Of a stretch of DNA of 64,000 nucleotides, positions 57,573 through 64,000 are shown piece after piece. A program made the translations under genes and the position numbers. How positions within the stretch are numbered: position 1 is the stretch's first letter; the number at the start of each line of letters is the position of its first letter. The DNA lies in assembly GCA_027919835.1 (NCBI GenBank), contig JANVFP010000051.1, positions 124,001 to 188,000 on the forward strand, given 5' to 3'. Under the pieces are notes generated by a model, which saw only the letters and a program-made list of their open reading frames with translations, had not been told where the DNA came from and ran no database searches. The DNA is from Lentinula raphanica (Eukaryota > Basidiomycota > Agaricomycetes > Agaricales > Omphalotaceae).

Positions 57573-60500
57573 TCACCCTAGCCAAGTACAAAACTCCCCT
57601 TCTTTCCACACATAACTTTGAGGCTTACCCCCACTCCAACGTTTGACCCACTCGCTCGCTGTCTCCTCTCTGTCTTCAATCTCATCATCGCTCACCGTTC
57701 CGTCCCCATCACTGTCCCCTGCGCCGACCATTTCATCACTATCGTCCCCCTCTTCGATGACATTGCCCTCTCCCTCATCCTCGCTGCTCCCCTCATCCCC
57801 GTCGCCCTCGCCATCATCGCTAATTGTCCCCTCCCTATCCACCCCTACTGTTCCCTCAGTGTTCTTCTTGCCACCCCCGACCTTCACCCTCTCCGTTTTT
57901 GGCCATAGGTCTTGCATTTCCACGTCCCCCTCGATGAGATCCTTTTCAATCGCCCTCTTCACTGCCTTTGCGGTGATGACCTTGTCCTCCCCCTTGTAGC
58001 CCAGCGTCTCGGCCTGCACCTTCTCATACACGAGCGTCTTCGCCTGCTGGCACAGATACCTTCTACTCATAGCCTTCACCCCAACACCCATATCAGAATC
58101 CGGGCCACCGTAGGTCAAGCGTACGTGGACGTCTAACCATCCCAACAGCTCGTCCATCCACACACACGCACGCTTCCTGAGCGCCGTCACTTCTGGAGGT
58201 ACCACGTAGTGCTCCGCCCGCTTATAACCACCTTCCTCCCTATAGCGCCGGACATCAAGAACGCTGCTCAGCTTTATCAAATTGAACAGGCTCAGGAGAT
58301 TTATAACACCGGTCAGAACCTTCAAGTTTGGAAGGTGAACGAGAAGATTTCCTGTTTTATATGCCATTAGTTCCACCTTTATCGACACATCAACAGATTG
58401 AAAATTAGGTTCCCCACCGTTGTCCTGTAGATCCTCGTTATTCAGTTTTTTGATATACGCCTTACTCTCCACGACAATTGAACGGTGCCAGAAATTGGCG
58501 ATGCTGTACAAGCCCTCGAACGCATTGTAATCGACCGTGTTCGTGATCAAGGAAGACGCGACAAATTCGTGGTAGCAGCTGTAGGCAGTCCTGTCCATTG
58601 AAATGTGGGAGTAAAAGTGTCCCCCGTGGCAGACAGAGGTCTCAACCGTCAGCACAAAGTGCGGCGTGCAAGGTGGCATGATCCTACAAGCTGTCAGTTT
58701 CCATGTTCGCGATTTTCCCTGAGCCCATACTCACAGCGTGTCCCCAGGCTCTAAAAACACACCGTACAACTTCCAGTTTTGGGAGTTATGCCCGTCGACC
58801 CGAAACTTCCGACCGAACATCTCGGTGCTCCCAAAGTCCCCTGGCTCTTCAGCCACCGCCACAACCCAGTATTTGGACCCCGTGTGAGGTCTCACCCAGG
58901 TCCCATGTCCTGCACAATCCACATGGAATGGGTGCACAGCGTGTGACGTTGCGAACAGTCCCCACGTCTTCCCACTTTTGAACATCCGAATTTCCCCAGT
59001 TGCGTCTGCCTCCTCCTGTGTGCAAATCCCCTCCGGTGGGTGCACCCGTTCAGCTGGAAGCGGGATCCCCAAGCAGTTTATGACCTTCGTCTTATTCCAC
59101 CCCGCATCTTGAACATCTCGAAGCGTGCCCAGTACATGAACATCCTTCGGCTCTCTCACCTTGCGAGAATGATCTATCAACCTAGCATTCAACCACCGTA
59201 GCTGTCAACGTATCATTCCTCTTACCGTGGAGCGTCCGGACCTTGTCCAAGTCACCCAGCAGTCGGTCTATATCCTCATCCTCAAAGAAACTGTACTTTT
59301 GGCGATTTCGCAAGATCCCTCGTATCACGAGGACCCCGTTGGCCGCATCCATGTACTCCAACTGGCGAGAAAGGATGCCCATGTGCTCCCAATCCTCCTC
59401 TCCAATTTCGCGAATCGGAAAATCTTTCCCCGGTTTCCAACCATTAACTACCCTACTATCTTTCTCCAACCGGCCATCAATCACTGCCCTTTCATGAATT
59501 TCGCCCAACACGTTGATAAGCTGAGAGTGAGCCAGTCGGTGCTAAAAAATCTCTCAGGGGTACGCTCTTGTAGCAAACATGAAAACGTACGTGTGACTTA
59601 AACTCGTACCTAACTACCGTGCGGTTCAAGCGAGGTAGGTGATAGACCTCACGAATCTTCAACTGATCCAGAGCTCTGTCAAAATCACCAGTCCAACGAT
59701 GTCCGACAATCCATGCTTACCTCCCTTTCCAAGCTCGACACATAAGCTGGAATAGTGTACTCTCGATGGCTTGATGCTGTCAATATGAACTCATCACTGT
59801 CTTACCCCACTGCAAATATAATTTTGACTCACCATTTCTCCGTTTTTTCTTTCGAGAGGTCACTGGTTTTGTCGGTTTTTTCTCTCGATCGGTTACTGGC
59901 TTCGGCTCACTTGCTGAAGCATTACTCGATGTCCCCGATGCTGCTAACCGATTCGACCGGCGTAGACCTGTCACCGAGCTGCCCTCGTTGGACGACTTTG
60001 GAGTCGGGAAAGCTAAAGCGATAACCACAACGTTTATCGGTACGAAAAATACGCCGTCCAAAACAAACTCACCACCGTCTTCCACACCTTTCTTTTGTTT
60101 CTTAGGTTTAGGTCCGGGCGGTTTCGGCTTATCCTGCTTTGGATCTTTCCCATTCCCGTCTCCCGCTGGAGGATCCGGTGCTACCTCATCAATATCCCGC
60201 TTCCGCTTGATGCCGACGACAGATCCAGCTAGGCCTGGATCTTTTCCCTGTAACGGAACACCTGGCAGCGACCCGACACCCGAAGAATCACTCCCAGACG
60301 GTGCCTGTTCCCCTTCATTCCTGTCTTCGTCCACGTCCATGTTGTCGTCCCGCGCGCCCAATGCTGACTTTTCTGACGAGATCTCCTCTTCATCTCTGGG
60401 ACGTGGTGTGAACAACGACGACATATCTGACGTGCTCCTATTGCGGTCCATGTCTGTTAAACCACTCGCACCTTGAGGCGGCACCACATCTGTACCCTGC

Positions 60501-63500
60501 GACCCTTCCCCTGGATGCAATCCCACCTCTAACGGATTCCCGCCGAGGTCCATGTTTTGGTCGAAGGAATTCCCATCCAACCCATCCCAGAAGAGATCCG
60601 ACATGTTCCCTGTGTCCGGATAAACATCATAGAAACCATCGAAGAGTTGCCGTTCCATGCTGTTTTGTTCGGAAGACCCCGCCTCGTTGTCGAGATGACT
60701 ACCAAGCCCGGGTTCAGCGCCTTGTCCGCGAGCTCGGAGGGATTCAGATTCCCCGTTGTCGTCCGGACGGGCTACCTGTGACTCCGATTTCTCCGTCCCA
60801 CGTTCCCTCGAAGCGTCCAGACCTCCCGGCTGACCGAGGTGAGCGACATCCTTCTCTCCCATACCCATCTCTACATCCTCATCTTGTATTCCCCCACCTC
60901 CTTCTGGTACCACCGGAGCACCTTCGTTCTTATCAGCAGAGGCCAAACGTACAAGTCCAGATTCACCTTTTTCTTCTGCAAAAGCCGGTCCTCCACCCAC
61001 ACCTTCCTTGATCGCAGTGTTCTGTGATTCTTTGGTGGAACTTTCCTCCCGAGTGTCCACCCCCTTCCCTTGTTCCTGGCCTTTCCCCGCTGAACCCATC
61101 CCCACGTCATCCCCCTCAATATGTCCATTTCCCTCTCCCCCTATAGGACTCCCTGCACCTGTATCAGAAGAGCCTCTCCCGGAATCTTTCGCTTGCCCCG
61201 GTTCGCTGCCTTGATCCAGAGTCGACCCCTTCGCACTTCCACCTTCTTCGAGCTCGGCGTCCTTCGCTTCCTCGGTGGCAGAGTCTTTTGAAACGTCCAG
61301 ATCTTTTGGCGGTCCCAGGTGAACGTCATCCTCCTCTGACGAACCCATCTCTACGTCACCTTCCTGTACATGGCCACCTCCTGCTTGTCCTACAGGCGTA
61401 CGTCCATCTTTATCGTCCGAGGCCGACCTGGACTTGACCACATGGCTCGATTCGCCGTCTTCATCGGGAGAGGCCGTCCTTGAACCAACACCCTCCTCGA
61501 TTTCAGCATTGTCGCTCTTTTCGGGGCCATTGTCTTTCGAAAACTCTTGACTAGTCGGATGCTCGAGACCAGCTGCCGCCTTTCCCTCTACGCCTTTGTC
61601 CACGATTTGGACACCTTCCGCTCGTCCCACAGAAGCATGCCCGGAAGCGGTCACCTCGCTGTCTGGGGTTTCCAGCACCCTCCGGCCGTTATCGTCCTCC
61701 TCCCCCTCCTCATCCTCCTCGTCGTCCTCATCCTCCTCGTCGTCCTCTCCTCCCGTCCATATCCACTGACCATTCCGAAGCCTATGAGGAACCAACGGAA
61801 TCTCATATTCCGTATCACTGTCCATCGAGGAACTCCGAAGGGTCCGACCAGTGTTAGGAGATCTACCAGGCTCTTCCTCGCCTGGTTTCGATAGGATAGA
61901 CGTCTGCCGACTCCGCGCTGAAGCCGAACCGTCATCATCGTCTCCAATCCGCATGAGCAAAGGCTGCGAGGGATCCCATGAAGGAGAAACTGAAGTTGCT
62001 TCTTCGTCCTCCACCTCTATGACGAAAGGTCGAGTAGATCGGCGTGAAGGAGTAGGAGATCCAGCGGGTCGAATTGGCAAAGGAGTTGGGGTCTGAGGAA
62101 CTCTCTCGCTACCCTTCACCGTCGAGTCGCCTCCAGGGCCTGCGATTGTAATCGGCGAGGAGTCTTCAAACCCGAGGTTTGTCTGAACGCCCGAGTGATG
62201 AGGCTCTGGCTGCGAACCGCCTGTGCTTCCTGCGGAAACTGTCGCAAATCTGGAGGGTGTGGAATTCATCTGTGATCCCACGCGTCGACGTGGAACTGTA
62301 GGGGTTTGTCCCCGCATCACACCCTCGATATAACCTTGATCGGCCGCGAGTGCTGGAGTCTGTTCCTCGATCATCTCTTCAATCAATCCACGGCCCTCGA
62401 CCCCAATCTCACCTATATCTACAATTCGCACAGAGCAGGTAACTCAGCACAGCGATTGCGAATCCGACACAAAATAAATCGACATACCCTTCGAGAAGTA
62501 TACTTTTTCCTCATCAGCGACCGTTTCCAGCAACCCCTCTGGAAACTTTGCCAGCAACCCGCCCATGAAGTCCTCCGCCGTCAAGTCCATTCTCGCCACC
62601 GACCTCAAGTTTTCCCACATCCACGATTCAACTTCCTGCAGAACAGGCGGACGTTGACTATGTGGACCCAGACAAATCGCAATCTGAAAAACAATAGCTC
62701 AGCGAACGAAACTCCCATATTTGACAGGTACCCACTCGCAAGAGCGTCTCCCTGCCACAGGACATTGACCACAGCGAGCACGAACGAAGCAACAAGACTG
62801 GCGAAATAGCCAAACTACTCAACAACGGGCATTGGAGTTGTTGACGCTTGTAGGTCGAGATTGCGGAGTTTGCTGGGAAGGCCCAGGAGCTTGCAATACG
62901 GTAAGGCGGCATGCACCCAAGTCAAAGTGGTACGCTTACTTTGAACCCAATTTCCGCACATGGTCCAAAAACTCCTCCGCCGTTGCTGGGTATTCCACTC
63001 CCTGACTCTCATCATCCTGGTCCAGCCAGGCGATGTGGAGCGCTGCATAATAAATATTTTGGAGTATCTTGACGTACTCCTCCTTCCCCGCGTACTTTTC
63101 GATCTGGTCGATCATTCCTTGCAGTGGATGTAACCCCGCATCCGATCGTTCGAAGTCTTTTGTCAAAGTCCACTTTCTGGCCATGTTACGCGCCCGATTC
63201 ACAACCCCGACCCAGCCTTGATCTTTTGCGAACGGCTTCAGCTAAGAAACGCGTAGTCTTAAGCTGAACATTGAACGGAACTGTTTCTTGATCAATCGCC
63301 ACTCACCGCATTCGACAATTGTGCCGGCATATTATCAGGAAGCTTTCTCCGATCTTCGCTAAACGCGAAGATCGGTTGTTCTGGACGGGTTAGGACATGA
63401 AGCGCTCGTAATGCCAGAAAATAGCCTCCGAATGGGTTCAACTCCTCAACCGTCAGTGAATTTGCCTCGGCCCTTGTCACGACATTCTCCGATCTCAACA

Positions 63501-63862
63501 TTGAGAATGCGCGATTCGTTTGCAACTTGCGACGCAAATCGTGCAACTTCTTTGACAACGGCTACAAACCCAGTTGTATATGTAAAAAGACTCACTCAGA
63601 CTCAGTACCTCAATGGACTTACATGATGGTTAAAATCGCGTTCCACTTGCGCGTTCGACCGTGCATCTTCATCGATAACTCTATCAGACATCGGTAAAAT
63701 AGCGTTTGAATAGAAAAACTTGGTGGCAGTTGAAAACCAACTTGAAAGTTTTTCGGCGTTCAACATGCTGACAAACCCATTACGAGTCAATGCCGTGTAC
63801 TGCCGATGCCAGCGCCAAAATGCGATCTCAAACCATGACGTCAGGCGCATCATGATGCGCAT
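57573..63862 (-). CDS. Large JmjC-like domain protein with acidic disordered centre, multi-exon, 5' end unsure
   Basis: About ten exons from 63862 down to 57573, joined by short GT-AG introns. First exons (63623..63862, then from 63561, then to about 62941) are helical and globular. A huge exon of about 59860..62428 encodes roughly 850 residues of Gly/Ser/Asp/Glu-rich disordered sequence ending in a basic KKKRRNG stretch. The C-terminal part carries a JmjC-type cupin: HPFHVDCAGHGTW supplies the H-x-D iron ligands, and MPPCTPHFVLTVETSVCHGG supplies the distal histidine, reached through an intron after EPGDTL. A final acidic region ends the protein. By family it would be an Fe(II)/2-oxoglutarate oxygenase acting on chromatin or RNA-related proteins. 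The only Met found at the 5' end is inside the dispersed repeat, so the true N-terminus may be lost or lie outside the window. Confidence 0.7.
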
Positions 63863-64000
63863 GACATCATCTCCTGGTCAGATGCCGAATGTTCGGCATC
63901 CTGCATGTGGCTGTGCCAACTTTCAATCTTCGTCTCTCACCACCACCTTCAACGATCTTGGAGGCACACAATCGGTTGGGACTCTAGCCCAACCTATTGT
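63837..64000 (+). repeat. Dispersed repeat, copy 3 (cut by window end)
   Basis: Same start as copy 2 (atgacgtcaggcgcatcatg), same palindrome and hairpin, and it runs past the window end. Its left border falls inside the apparent first exon of the JmjC-like gene. Confidence 0.9.

Noticed and set aside
57618..58136. Plus-strand open frames rich in Ser/Pro/Leu
   Set aside because: Antisense shadows of the acidic C-terminal exon of the JmjC-like gene.

Overview
The window looks like a gene-poor, transposon-rich and probably subtelomere-like stretch of a mushroom-forming basidiomycete (Agaricomycete) nuclear genome. The reasons are protein genes split by many 43-60 nt GT-AG introns, a KDZ (Kyakuja-Dileera-Zisupton) DNA transposon carrying a TET/JBP dioxygenase (an association known from basidiomycetes), a telomere-linked-type RecQ helicase with C2H2 fingers, and CCCTAA/TTAGGG-like tracts. 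All exon structures below were read by hand from splice signals and frame continuity; no search was run.

Layout. 0-4.5 kb: an unrecognised 438-aa gene (+) and a three-repeat Myb gene (-). 4.5-13.4 kb: about 8.9 kb with no gene I can support. 13.5-15.4 kb: an intact six-exon amino-acid permease. 16.4-18.1 kb: remains of a tyrosine-recombinase element with a 163-165 bp direct repeat in split arrangement and one in-frame stop in the recombinase. 18.4-21.1 kb: a 164-bp tandem repeat, related degenerate repeats, a small 109-aa gene and a cluster of short motifs.

21.1-54 kb is the core. It is bounded by a CCCTAA-rich tract on the left and a TTAGGG-like tract on the right, oriented as at the two ends of a linear chromosome. 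Inside, a RecQ-like helicase gene (22.4-41.8 kb) is broken by two insertions. One is a 10.8-kb KDZ transposon with 288-bp terminal inverted repeats. It encodes the transposase, a TET/JBP dioxygenase, a protein with RNase H1 N-terminal-like modules, and an 801-aa unknown protein. The other is a 3.1-kb non-coding foldback element made of two arms of about 1.39 kb. Downstream follow two homologous C2H2-type genes that flank an 80-bp minisatellite and a complete, N-terminally short ribonucleotide reductase small-subunit gene. Next come an unrecognised 447-aa gene, two paralogous F-box-like genes (one frameshifted), and a second TET/JBP gene with a one-base lesion in a G run.

54-64 kb: five tRNA-like loci with Pol III terminators, three copies of a dispersed repeat, and a large (-) gene with an acidic disordered centre and a JmjC-like domain. 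The 5' end of that gene runs into a copy of the dispersed repeat at the window edge. In all, three loci encode Fe(II)/2-oxoglutarate-type oxygenase folds that in known families act on DNA or chromatin, next to or inside mobile DNA. The strongest candidates for something new are the cargo set of the KDZ element, the telomere-bounded accessory block, and the foldback element.
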